A stretch of DNA of 64,000 bases from Macropodus opercularis (lineage: Eukaryota > Chordata > Actinopteri > Anabantiformes > Osphronemidae). The position numbers and the translations under genes were made by a program. Location of the stretch: assembly GCA_030770545.1 (NCBI GenBank), contig CM061098.1, positions 18,318,001 to 18,382,000 on the forward strand, read 5' to 3'. The notes beneath the pieces are model-generated. The model did no database searches and was not told the origin of the DNA. It saw only the letters and a list, made by a program, of their open reading frames with translations. This document shows positions 24,364-36,797 of the stretch, one piece after another; position 1 is the first letter of the stretch, and each line of letters opens with the position of its first letter.

Positions 24364-26064
24364 AGCGTTGTCTTTGAATGTGCTACTGTGTAATGAATCC
24401 TATCATCATCTGCAGATTGTGTTTATTCATGAAATGACCGCTGGCGAGGACGAGAAAATAAAAGTGGTGCATTTTGTAAGAATAACCAAAAAACATGTTT
24501 GCGTTTTACATTCTTTAAACATAAAGACATAAGTGAGTGTTGGTAGTGTCCCTGACGCGTCTGTGGAGATGACGGACGTGTGACACTGAACGCAGGACAC
24601 ACAGCAGAAAGGCTTTTGTGTAGTCGTCTTCTTTTGAAACGAGCCCGAGCTGATGTTTGCATTTGTCGCTCATTCATAATGGACGGTGTTATCCCTCCAC
24701 TTCTTCCCTCAACCATTATCTCAATTACGGCGGCACTTTGCGCCACCATTACAGTCAGTGTAATTATTACACAGTGGGCTGGGCTGAGAAGTTTACAATT
24801 CCCCTCTGGTCCCACTGTCAATAGCTGACAGCACGAAGCTCTGACTGCTCAACCCAACAAGAATCTATTGTGCATCTGTCTGTTCGAGCACTAGGTGTCC
24901 ACAAAGTTTGAATTCCCTTCACTGTAGAGATAGAGGCAGTGGCTGAACACGGTTGCCTTGAATGTCTGTCTAGTCATTACGCATAAGTTCCTGTAGACCA
25001 GGTGGTGTCATCTGTAAGTTGAGTCACAGCTGCTGAACTTCTTCAGAGCATTTTATTACCTGTGTGATTAGCTCCATGAGTCTGGACATGTGTCCTCCAG
25101 GCTGTTTGCACTTCTCACCTGACCTGAATAGACTCATTAGGTGGATAATCACAGACATAGATGAGACTCGTCACAAGCCTTAAGATGGAGGGAGGGAAAA
25201 TGGGCTCCATGATAAATTGGAGGAGGATTATGTCAGAGCGGCTCCTCGTGGATGAAGAGGTTTTCCACTTTCACTTACATCCTCTTAAAGCGCTCGTCCT
25301 CTCTGTGTTCATGTCCTTCACTCGAACTTCATTATTAACTCAAGAGTTTCTAAAACTTTAGGAATATTTCAGTAGGTTATTAACTGTATTTTAATGGAAT
25401 TTTATTTTCATGGTCACATTATTTTGTGTAAGGTTTTCGACTTAATAAATTTGTTTTCACATATTCTTCCCTTCAGTGTGTTGCGAGTAGCTGAACCTGC
25501 CTATGTCAGTGAACTAAACCACGGGCGAATGGTTCAGCACACAGAGCATTTTCTGTTTACTGACTTGAGAACTGAGTGATCTCTGATGCACCACTGATGA
25601 GTTGTTTCTGCTGCTGAAGGGTTTTATTGCTCTACATTCAGATTTTTGCTCTTGGGTTTGCTATAAATGACATTTCCCCAACACCTGTTGTTGTCATGGC
25701 ATCATCCACATGTTGGATTATAATGCAATTGGTTTGACTTGAGAACCACAGGTGAACTCTTTTCTGTTTTCAGGACTGACTTTATCCTTTTCCCAGCAGG
25801 ACTGTCGTCATGTCAGGTCTGGCACAGCTGGCAGGGAGCAGGCCAGAGCGTCAGGATGAGGTCGTACTCCCTCACAACAACATGTGTTTCGTATTCAGTA
25901 CTGTTCTGCAGTGTTACCCATGTGTTTACTGGTATCAATGCCAGGAGACGGACGCCTTAGAACACACATATAGCATATGAATCCCAGAAAGCAGGTTCTT
26001 CTGCCGATGTCTGCCTACCGCATTATTTACCTTTCTATGGTTATGTCTGCTGACGTCAGTAAAC
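24364..26064. other. Non-coding stretch
   Basis: No supported gene. A 132-codon minus-strand frame (24423-24821) overlaps an 82-codon plus-strand frame, with no similarity for either. Confidence 0.5.
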
Positions 26065-26958
26065 ACCTAAAGCAGGGGTATTCAACTAAAATGTAAAGAG
26101 GTCCGGTTATGCACATTTTTTGGAAGCAAAGGTCCAGAAGATTATAATGTCTAACTATTTACTGTGATATATTAAGTAGCCTGCATGTAATCAGTACTTG
26201 ACTGTCAAATCAAATTAATTCAGTACAATTCAAAAACCTTTTGACAAACTGAAACTCCAACTGAACATATATTTACAATGTTATCGAATTCATGAAATAA
26301 AAGCAGGGCTGATTTTCAAAATAAGCAAGAACACAAATGTTCAAATAAGATCTTAACTTTGAAAAAATAAAATAAAGGAAAGGCATAAAAAATTTTACAT
26401 CTTGAATCAAAAGTCTCAACCAATTTAACTGGTTAAAAAACCTGAACCTATCCTAACAACTGAACAGTTTTGGAGGCTCATCTTCTTCCCCTCATATATT
26501 TAACCCACGTACAGGACTCAGTGCTGGGAGGTATCGTCTGTCTGCGGCCGTTTGATCCAACCCTTGTGTCTGTTTTTGAGCTTTTGTAGCTTCTATCGTC
26601 TGTCTCTCCCTTTGTTGTCGCTAGCTACACGCAACTGTTATCGCCGTATGTGTTTGTTAATTCCTTTGCAACCTCGAACTTTCTTTTAGCTGCAGGTGCT
26701 CTTGAGTCGCAAAATTTAGCGCCTGTGATCCACAGAATCGATTGGCTAAGTGAAGTCACGTGGTTAACGCACATTCAATTGGCCTTCACCAAATAACTAC
26801 CGTAAAGATCACAATAGCCGCGCCGGTTAAAAGTAAAGTGCTCCACTAGATTCTGAATCAAAACGTTCCGTTTGGTCTGTAGCTCCGGGTCCGTATGGGA
26901 CAGCTTCTGGGTCCGGATCCGGACCGCGGTCCGCCTGTTAGTGACCGCTGACCTAAAG
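26065..26958 (+). mobile_element. Non-autonomous hAT-like element with perfect 8-bp target duplication
   Basis: The element runs from CAGGGGTATTCAAC at 26073 to GTTAGTGACCGCTG ending at 26950. ACCTAAAG occurs on both sides (26065-26072 and 26951-26958), an exact 8-bp target-site duplication as expected for hAT. The termini are imperfect inverted repeats (CAGGGGT / CAGCGGT). The right end carries GGTCCGGATCCGG and ACCGCGGTCCGCC, typical of fish hAT derivatives. No transposase frame is present. A fragment of the TTAA-flanked MITE family is nested inside at about 26500-26590. Confidence 0.88.
26500..26590 (+). repeat. Piggybac-like MITE fragment nested in the hAT element
   Basis: TTAACCC at 26500, then TATCGTCTGTCTGCGGCCG, TTTGATCCAACCCTTGTGT and TTTTTGAGCTTTTG. 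These blocks match the interior of the MITE copies at 47614-47885 and 54874-55034. The right terminus is missing. Confidence 0.6.
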
Positions 26959-29900
26959 TAATAAAGACAATCGACCATATCTCACCTTTCTAAACACATC
27001 CATGCCTAAACTTCACCAACACTCATCTTTGGAGTTGAAGCTGCCAATAAACATTTCAAAGTGAAAAATATGACAAAGATATCAAAACAAAAAAGATTGA
27101 AGCTAATATTTGTGTTGCCATAGTTACTGTGTGTGGAACAAACCAGCAGTTGGCAAGTGACAATAAGAAAAGCTTTTATTTTATCTCTATGTTTTTACTG
27201 AACACTGGTCCACAATACAAAGAGACCCACTACTTCAGCAGGACTAGTCACCTGCTGCTAAAATGCATCTAAATGAAAATGTCTTTGCTTTGCTTTTTCA
27301 CCTTTTATCCCTTTTCCCACCACTAAAAGGGTTAAACAGAACTAAAACAACTCTGTTCTTTATACTGTAAACACCATTTCCACAGAAACCAGGTAATACT
27401 GTACATTTCACCCAAGGTACCTAAGGGCAACAAAACGATTTTAAGCTGGGTAAGACATCCTGTTACTCTGAGGTCAAGTGGTCGACTGGAGTATTAAACG
27501 TCTCTCTCCTGCACAAAAATGTCCTTGAGAAACAAACTGCTGTAATCCTCAGGCATTAGCACACTTTTCATTCAACATGAGTGCAACTAATTCCCTGTGT
27601 AAAGGACCAACGATAACGCATGTGTCATTTATATTCTGGCAGTGTACGAGGATTAGGATTCATGCTATCATTTAAAATAGCTGAGGGGGCATCCAGATAT
27701 GTGCACACACACACACACAGGTCAGATAACATGGTGTATAACAAGTGTAGTAGAGGGGAGTGAGGCGTGCTTCAACTTTCATTATTCTAGGAAAAGGCCT
27801 GTCACGTTAAATGGTGACATAATGAGATGCAGAGGAACCGTGAACTACAGCTGGTGAGGTGCAGGTAGAGTCTGTGTGTGGTGGGAGACGGATGAAATGT
27901 GGTTTCGTGTTGTTTCATAGCTGATGTAAACTCAGTCGTGACTTTAAAGCAGCCTTCAGAGCGTGTGATTGAGGACCTGTCCGTGGTCCTGAACTATGGC
28001 TTATCCCTGCTTCCTCTGGTTTGCTGTGTTGACTTTATTCCTACAAAATGTGAACATACACAGTCCACAGCCACTAAAGGAACCCTTGTCTTCAATCGCC
28101 CTGCTTTCATATCTTGTTTATAGTTATTGATTTACATGAGTCATACCCACAGCATTGCTACATTTCTCATGTTGCATTTTAAAAACACACATTCACGTGG
28201 GTTAAGAATGTGTTTGTGCGCTAAGTGACAGCGGGCGTTGTTTGCTTAAATGGCTGTAATTTACATTTAAATGACAACAACCTGTTGTTGCTCTGTAAAT
28301 TGAGTCATCAGGAGCAAAGACAGATGTAGTGACATTTCATGCAACATTAAACCTTGAAGATATTGAAGAGGTGGATAATAGGAAGGCAGAGTGCTGTATA
28401 ACAACACAGTAGATCTGTTTGTGTCTGCTCTCTGTTGTAAAGAGTAAAGAGTCATGCTAATGCAATTAAACGCAGTGTCTGTAGATTCAGTTGTTACTGA
28501 GTTACTCCTCTCGCTGGTCATCGTCTGGAGGATTGAGTCCCCTCTGGAAAAAAAGCCTTTCAGAAACACAACAATTGATTTTTTTTAATAATGGGAATCT
28601 ATCAATTGATCATTATTGTTCAGTTTCACTTTGGATCAAGCTGATTCATCAGTCAAGCAGACAATGTGTCCCACGTGTTTTGTCTCAAAATCAGCAATGA
28701 AACACAATGTGTTTAGAAAAGAAGGTGGGAGCACTGCCTGCTCCTTTAGTTTTCAGTATTCCTCTCTATTTCTCCCTTGTGCTACTGCAGTGAGGTGGTG
28801 AGGGTTCACTTATTATGCACTGTGTCATCTACAGGGGGAGATAAAACATATACACCTGAAAAAAGTTGAGTAGAGTGTCACAGTTCCAAGTCAGCACGTT
28901 GGCTGAAAGGCTGGTTTTCAAAGGCAACTGACGACGAGCAACTTGTGATTCTATTGGATTCCACTTCTGTTTTTATATTATTATATTTCTCTCTGCATTC
29001 TCATTATTCTTACACTGCTCTTGTCTGTGGTTGGGCTCCACGTGTGAATGGAAAATCCCATTGGGTGACAATTTTCTAATCAGGGCAGCAGCTTGATCAA
29101 TTAGCCACCAGTGTCTAAGAGGCAGAGAAAAGGCCTGGTTCACACAGAGAAACCATCAACTCCTCATCAGCTCGGAGAGGAAGCAGACAGGTTGGAGTGG
29201 TTCACCGGTTCGCTCCAGAGGTGATTGCGGCCGTGAGGACAGCTGGCGCCTACAATGGGCTTCTACAATTAGCTGCGCATGTTTTCTGCACTGACACTGG
29301 AATGAAATGATAGATCTCTTAGAGACCATGTCATCGAGTGCAACTCTTCAGCTCCCCCTCCTCAGGAGCAAGTCGTGACTTTACATCACCCCCTGACAAC
29401 TTAAGTTCCACCCTTCAGCTTGCCAGAATTTTAAATTGACTTAACTCCGCGCCTCTGACGCGACTGAGAGCCCTCCAGAGATTGGCTTCTTTTTGCTGTC
29501 CAAGTTATTTATTGTGACAGAGATGTTGTTGCTTGTCTGCTTTCTGAGAGGACGCTGTAAATTAATGACTGGTGTCGTAAAGGTGCCACATAGAAAGTCG
29601 CACACAGGAATCTTTTAGTTGACTCTCATTGCTACAAGTGCAAAACCACTAAACATAAAATGCAGAGTGAAGTGTGAGGATGAGGAAAAGAGAAGAGCAC
29701 ATGAACTTATACACTGTGGCAGGACACGTGTCTTGTTTTCTGGCATGAGTTGGTGATAAAAGCATTTAACACGAAACAGAAAAACATTTCACTTTGTTCT
29801 TAGGAGCAGTCGGTACAACTTGAAGATCAGAAATGTGTTTCATCAGCTTAGGAATATTGTCTGGAGATGTTAAAAACTCATCTTTTAAACAGGAAACCAG

Positions 29901-31447
29901 ATAAACTGCATTTCACTGACTTGTCTCTTGGCTTGATGAGCTAAATGTTTAGCCCATTTGTTGAGATGTTTAGTTTACTAGGCCGCTCGAGGCTTTAAAT
30001 ATTTAGAAATCTGAATTATTTAGAAGATTTTAAAGTGACATTTAAAAACACTGGAACATAGTTTAGTATGTGTCTCGTTTGGTGTTTGAGGACGTAAAAT
30101 GATAATATCAAAGGATGAACAGCGGATAAAGTACTAAGTGAACGCCCAACCTTTAAATGTCACCTCTGTTTGAATTATTAAAGCCAGAATCTATACGTAC
30201 TGGATGTGTGCAGCTTGTTTTCAGGGGCGCATTTCATGCAGTTGGGGACAGTAATGGAGACACATTGGATGTGGAAACAGAGACGTCCTCGTTGATCACT
30301 ACTCAGCCTTCCTGTTGATTGACAGCTGCAGTTCAAGTAGCCTGCTGGATAAAAGACAGACTTCTAACACACACTAAGCTGTGGCGTGATTGACAGCTGA
30401 GCGGTGCAGTGGAAGGTGAGCAGACGAAAACATTCTTTGTTGGGTCTAAGCTGTTTTGAAACAGGAAGTTTTCATAATTCATTCCACTTTTTTGTGGACT
30501 GTGTGAGTTTCTACCTTCGCTGATTAGTTCTTCAACACAGCTGTGTATGTTTAACTGTGAGGCACCACTGATAATACGTTGAATATTTGTGTGTGATAAA
30601 ATAAACTTTTTTGCACCAGTTCCTTTGGGGCGGAGTCAGTTTGCTTGAGCACATCTTCATCTTCATCTGTCTGTTGTCACTAAACCAAAGCTAAAAACGT
30701 CCAGAACAAATGGAAGGACAGATCATAATGATATGCTCAGTCGGTTACAGGCCAGAGAGACGCATTTATAGGATTACGTTGTTCAGCATTAAAACATAAT
30801 TGATTGAGTCATGAATAAATAAGTAATACAAACAATATGTGTCTAGGCTTCTGACTGTTGCCATGGTTACTGTACTGTCATACTGAACAGCCTAATATTT
30901 AACCATTGGTCACTGGTTTCTCCCATCAGCCTATTTTTACTGTCTGGTTTAGTTTGTATCTGACTTCACTTCACTGGCTTCTACAAAAGCAGCCTCAACA
31001 CTCATCTGAGGAACCATGAGCTCACACCAAGTGAAGTGCAAAGCTCACGGTAGCGTTGAGGTTTGGGGGAAGACGTGTGAAAGCAAAGACGCCTTCGAGG
31101 AGGAGCCACTTTCCCATATGTCTTCTCACGTACGTTAGTCACTGGACATTTTTTAAATGTGTCTCCAAACATTCAAGCCAATTATCACGTCAGATTCTGT
31201 CTGCGTCGCTCACTGGCTCCCTCCACTTCCAAGCTTTAGCCTTGAACACAGAGTCATTTCAGGGAAAAATGACGCCTTTAGGTCATTTCCCTAAATCCAT
31301 GTACATGCACATATTTCATTTAGATCAAAGAGAAGAAACCGTTTTGTGCTTGTGTGCGTCCGTGTGCAGTTGCAGCGTCTGCGCTAGTGGTTTCAGGCAA
31401 AGTGCACTTTGTGTGTGTACATGTATGTTAGGGTCCACGGTCGCTCA

Positions 31448-31450
<3 letters not shown>
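26959..31450. other. Non-coding stretch
   Basis: No supported gene. A (CA) run lies at 27704-27719. No RNA gene recognised. Confidence 0.5.
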
Positions 31451-31533
<83 letters not shown>

Positions 31534-31581
31534 GTGTCGGGGTGTGTGTGGTTGTGTGTCTGTGTGTGTGTGTGGGGGTGT
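31451..31581. repeat. (TG)n microsatellite, interrupted
   Basis: About 130 bp of GT repeats with GCGCGCG, TCGGGG and GGTTG interruptions. The 189-codon frame ending here is produced by the repeat. Confidence 0.97.
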
Positions 31582-31904
31582 CTACTGTGATGAAGTTTGG
31601 AAAGAGCCTAAAGAGCCTGAGGTGAAATAAATCCACAATTAATATGATGGCGTGTCAGAAGCTACATTTATCAAAGTGAGGAACTACACAGTCATCTTCC
31701 CCAAACATGCGTTTAACAGTGATGTGACACCACTGTGAAAACTGCCACCGTGCTGGAGGACACTAGCCAAGGCTGTGTCACACGTAGTTTTTATTCTTTA
31801 ACATTTTCTGTAAGATTACGAAGCTCATAAAAACAATCACTGTACCCACTTCATGAAGCTGTGAACGAGAACGTGCTGCTGGAAGTTGTTCCCCTGCTGC
31901 TCTC

Positions 31905-32085
31905 GGGTTTGCACGTTCTCCCCGTGTCTCGAGGGTTTTCTCCGGTTTCCTCCCAGTCCAAAGACAAGCAGTCAGGTTGACTGGAGAGTCTAAAGTGCCT
32001 GCAGGAGTGGCCCTGTGCTGGACTGACCCCGCCTCTCGCGTGATTGACAGCTGGCTCCGGCGAACCCGCAACCCTTACAAAGACT
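31905..32085 (+). mobile_element. SINE-type repeat body and tail (GGCGGCACGGTGG family), 5' truncated
   Basis: GTTTGCACGTTCTCCCCGTG, then TTTCTCCGGTTTCCTCCCAG, TCCAAAGACAAGCAGTCAGG, then a GACCCCGCCTCTCGCG block. This is the standard order of the family whose head is at 21619. It ends GGCGAACCCGCAACCCTTAC. Confidence 0.8.
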
Positions 32086-33493
32086 AGAGTGGGAACGACA
32101 GTATATGCGCCACAATTAAAAGTCTGGACTCAGCATTTGGCTCGTTTCCATCCTTAGGAAATGGGAAAGTGTAAAGAATTATTCATGTTCATTTCAGAAG
32201 GGACCTTGTTGAGCACGTTTGAATTGTTTTTTGAGTGTGACCCGTGACACCACTAGTGAAACGTGTATCATACAGGTCTGTAGTCACACGAATAAAACTG
32301 CAGCAAATGTGAGTAAAAGCAGGGAAACTCGTTGGACCTCAGTCTCAAACAAACTCACACTGATTCCCTTTTACTTCTGTCCTGTACCTTTCTTCTCCGA
32401 TTCCCTCTGAACATCATTCGTCATTCGTCTGACTCAGCTTGTCAGGTTCCTCCAGGAAATCCAGGACTCACTGCACGGTTACACAACATAACTGGAAATG
32501 TTTGGTAATGACACTAACCTGGGTGCTGAGTTTATTTAATCCACTACAGAGTCAGAACAGTCAGGTTTGTTCATGACGCTCCTTTCATACATTACACATT
32601 TATGACCTGAAAGAGGGACAAACAAACCTGAGTCACTTCATAAGCACATTAGTTCATTTAAGAGCAAACACTGAGTGAACAAGTTATGAATAAGCACAAA
32701 GCCTGTTCCAGGGAAGCCTCACTGAGCCTAATTTGAGCTTATTGGACTTGAATGGAGCCCACAAATGGCTGCAAAACAAAAAACTTTCCCAGATCTGTTG
32801 TCTCTATTGATTTTCCATTACAGGAGGCCACAGTTTCAACAGTGCATGTTGGGTGTAGATTCACATCTAACTGCAACAGTGTATTCCTACATTTAGTAGA
32901 CAAACATCTTTGAGTTACACAACGGAGACAGACGCAGGCAGCGAACGCCTCATGGCGTCGTCCAGTGTTATGGGCGAGTTTTCACCAATATAATTCCACT
33001 GAAAACCTTGAAAACTGTCCAAGGGGCAAATGAACTGTAATCAACGAACAGATGTCAAAGTGACCTGTCACAGCACGGAGAAGAAAACAAGACACTAATA
33101 ACTAAAACTAAAACTAAGGCCTGAATCAACATTTAGGTATTATTAAATTATGGCCAAAGGCAATTTTACTGCAGAAATTGTAAAATGTGCGCTTCTTCTC
33201 CTGCTGTGTGGTTTAACAGGACAATGTTTGTATCTTAGTAAGTTACTGCAGCAAACACAGGTAAGTGGTCAGTGGAGTCACAGACAAAGACGCTGACTAC
33301 AACTTGACTTGGTGCCATTTCACACATTAAGTGGTAGACGTGTCTTGTTAAGAGTTAGTAGTTGTCTTTCATCTCGGTTTCATCTGAGATTACAATCTTG
33401 ACCGTGAGGAGATTTAGCAACTCGTGAATCAAAACATCGTATTTATTTAATTTACTGCATGGAAGTAATCACCTGTTTGCTGAAAGGATACTA
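32086..33493. other. Non-coding stretch
   Basis: Nothing recognisable. Confidence 0.45.
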
Positions 33494-33714
33494 GGAGCGT
33501 TTCCCCAGCCTTGTTTGTGCCACGGGCCGGTTTCATGTAAAGCAATATTCCCACGGACCGGCACAAACAAAGTGAATTAGCGGAGCCGTGAGTGATGGGA
33601 GACAATGTTCTGCCTTGATCTTAACCCAGAACAACAGGGCTGTTGTGTGAAATGTACTTTTGAGGCCGCTGTCATTTGCATCAGCAGTGATCTTCTGGTG
33701 GTTGGGGACCTCTG
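33494..33714 (-). mobile_element. Short hAT-like MITE (GGACCGG family)
   Basis: The left end reads GAGCGTTTCCCCAGCC and the right end GGTTGGGGACCTCTG, whose reverse complement CAGAGGTCCCCAACC is a related terminus. Inside lie CACGGGCCGGTTTCATGTAA and CCCACGGACCGGC, typical of this fish hAT derivative. I could not find an 8-bp target duplication. Confidence 0.6.
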
Positions 33715-35074
33715 GAGTCATTTCCTGTTTGTACCAGATGTTGTGGAGTAGAACTCTTTCTAAAATATTTACAAGCATTTACAAGAAGGGGGTGGAAGTA
33801 AAACCACACCATCATCTCACCTCATTAAAGCGAATTCTTCATAAACGTCCTCATGTTGAGACTGTTGTCTGACACTTCGCTGACTGTGGGGGTAGAGTGG
33901 TCAGTTCACGCTGGAGCACTTCATTCATTTGTATCAGTCAACTGACTATGGAACTGTGTCAATGACCACACAGCTTTGGAATCAATCCAACAGTTTCTTG
34001 GGTGAATCCCTGAATCTTAGCATCGAATGAGACGTTTACAGAGTTTGTAGCCTCGGTAAGACGATATGTTTTGTAAGGATGGACACTGAGTTAACTACAC
34101 GCTCCTTAATGGGAATAGAGTTTGGGGCCATGTAAAGCAAAGACAGAGGATGTTTGTTCTCCAGTGTGAATGTGCTTGTTTTTCTTCTGTGTCTTCATCT
34201 CTGTCTGTTCCTCCTCTGTCTAGTTCTTCCTTTATCGATATCTGCAGATTCCTTTTGTGTCTGCTCCTTTACTAGTATTGTCCCTGTTCGACTGCTCTAT
34301 TTCTGTGTCTCCCTGACAGGAACCTTCATATGGTTTTATTTATATAGACCCAGATCACAACAGCTGCTGGAGCACATCCTGCCTCCCGTCAGGTAAGAGG
34401 CAGATACACCCGTCGCCGGCCAGCAAACACCACTGTGCTGCCCTCAACACAGTCATCTCATGGTTATATGGCGTGAAACAAGCACCAGATGCCTAAAACC
34501 TCCCATGGACAGACATCATGTAGCTGAAGGAGCCAGTTTGAGTCATACAGTTTCTGACTTTAAATGACTGGTGATGTTCCTCACACCTGCTTTGACCCGG
34601 AACCTTATTACCCACACAAACAAAGTAAAGGTTGGAAGGGAACAAAGGCTGTTTCGTGGAAACACTAGAGAAGCATCACTGCCTCGCCTTCATCTTCTCG
34701 TGAGAACGTCTCCGATTGTTTTCTTCTTGCTGGCTTCAGATTGAAACTAAACTAAAATAACACTTTGACAAACAGCCACATACTCAGAAAAGATCCCTTT
34801 GATATCTTCTGCCGTGAAGAACAGTCAAGGAGAAGAGTTGAGTCAACTTGAGTTGGGGTGTGTTCGTACTGGGAATAAGAGCCTCAGGTGTTCAGTTCAC
34901 TTTAAAAAGGCATCTTACTGATTGAGCGACATATACACGACACAAACATATGTACTTAACTTATGTTCAGTCAAATATACAAACATGTCACAGACACAAA
35001 AAGCACATTATTAAGAGGAGAAGACAAAAAAGGTAAACATTTCAAAATCCAGCTTCACAGTTAATGGGGAAATG

Positions 35075-35075
<1 letters not shown>
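33715..35075. other. Non-coding stretch with a small LINE-tail trace
   Basis: At 34333-34366 TTTTATTTATATAG followed by ATCACAACA resembles an antisense L2-type LINE 3' tail. Otherwise nothing recognisable. Confidence 0.4.

Positions 35076-35156
<81 letters not shown>
35076..35156. repeat. (ATT)27 microsatellite
   Basis: Twenty-seven perfect ATT units with no interruption, which suggests a young, probably polymorphic locus. Confidence 0.97.
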
Positions 35157-35157
<1 letters not shown>

Positions 35158-35196
35158 GCTTTAGCTTTAGCTTTAGCTTTAGCTTTAGCTTTAGCT
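35157..35196. repeat. (AGCTTT)n hexamer repeat
   Basis: Six perfect AGCTTT units plus AGCT, directly joined to the ATT array. Confidence 0.95.
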
Positions 35197-36160
35197 GAAG
35201 AGACAGATCACACTTCTTGATTTTCTGTGCACCTCTAACTCTTCCAGTCACTGTAAACGACTTGTTACGGATCCATCTCAATGATTCGAGCTGAGAAAAC
35301 ATTCAGGAGCTTTGGTGAAAATGGCAAATCACCTGTAGCTGTGGTTTGGACCTGCCCCAACATATTTCAGGATGCTTAGAATGACGTCTCTCCCAGGCTG
35401 AGGTTTGGGCTCTGACTGTACATTTCCTTCGATGTTTAGGGTTATCGTCCTGCTCCATTACACAACTTCTAGCCTCAGGTGGAAAACAGCCAGGGTGACA
35501 TTATCTTGTAGGATAAATTTGGGAAATCATTTTACCCTGCACAATGGCCAGCTGTTCAAGCCCCGAGGCAGCAAAAGAGCCACAAATCCTCGTGTCCCTC
35601 TGCTGTTCCTCACTGTCGGGAAGATGTTTTCATGTTGCTAAGAGGGTCTTTTCAAACCCTAAAGAGCTGCAACCTCCGCTTTGAAATCCTCTCAATGTTG
35701 CTGTTTCTAAAACTTGGATGTTTAAATTGTATAACCTGCCATTTAGACCCAGTGGTGGTTATGTCAAAGGACCACAAGTCATTTGATTTCATCTTATGGG
35801 GACCATGGATGTCTGGAACAAACGTTATGATGATCCATTCAATGCTAACTTGTCTCTGGAACAAAGTGCCAGACTGACCAACAATCACTGGTTTCACTTC
35901 TGGAGAATATGTTTGGACAGTGGGTTGTTTTTTCAGATACAGTAAAGTAGCTGATGTTGATGATGATGGCAACGTCAGGTTTGCGTTGCATGAACGTCAC
36001 CTTCTGTCTCCAAAACAGATTCCATAACGTATCCTGGTACGTTTCGGTGTCCTAAGGTCTGGATCTGCTTTGATCTTGGAACAGTTCCTCTGTTTTGACA
36101 GTGGAAAAGTGCTGAAGGCTCAGACCTCCAGCTTAAATTCGTTTCCTCTGACATCCAAGA
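35197..36160. other. Non-coding stretch
   Basis: Nothing recognisable; overlapping frames on both strands lack similarity. Confidence 0.4.
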
Positions 36161-36761
36161 TGAGAGAAAAGAAGGGCGAGCGAGAGAGAGAGAGAGAGGC
36201 AGAGCGAGAGGGAGAGAGAGAGAGAGAGAGAGAGGCAAAGCGAGAGGGAGAGAGAGAGAGAGAGGTAGAGCGAGAGGGAGAGAGAGAGAGAGAGAGAGAG
36301 GTAGAGCGAGAGAGAGAGAGGTAGAGCGAGAGGGAGAGAGAGAGAGGAAGAGCGAGAGGGAGAGAGAGAGAGAGGTAGAGCGAGAGGGAGAGAGAGAGAG
36401 AGAGAGAGAGGTAGAGCGAGAGGGAGAGAGAGAGAGGGAGAGAAGGAGAGAGGCAGAGCGAGAGGGAGAGAGAGAGAGAGAGGTAGAGCGAGAGAGAGAG
36501 AGAGGTAGAGCGAGAGGGAGAGAGAGAGAGAGAGGTAGAGCGAGAGGGAGAGAGAGAGAGAGAGAGAGAGGTAGAGCGAGAGGGAGAGAGAGAGAGGGAG
36601 AGAAGGAGAGAGGCAGAGCGAGAGGGAGAGAGAGAGAGAGAGGTAGAGCGAGAGAGAGAGAGAGAGGTAGAGCGAGAGGGAGAGAGAGAGAGAGAGGTAG
36701 AGCGAGAGGGAGAGAGAGAGAGAGAGGTAGAGCGAGAGGGAGAGAGAGAGAGGCAGAGCGA

Positions 36762-36797
<36 letters not shown>
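36161..36797. repeat. Polypurine GA-rich tandem tract, 0.64 kb
   Basis: Almost pure purine on the plus strand, built from GAGAGAGA runs punctuated by GTAGAGCGAGAGGG and GCAGAGCGAGAGGG. A longer period of 160 bp is visible: the block AGAAGGAGAGAGGCAGAGCG starts at both 36441 and 36601. Minus-strand Ser/Leu frames of 231 and 243 codons are artefacts. Confidence 0.96.

Noticed and set aside
31056..31625. A 189-codon plus-strand frame.
   Set aside because: Half of it is the (TG)n repeat and the rest has no similarity.
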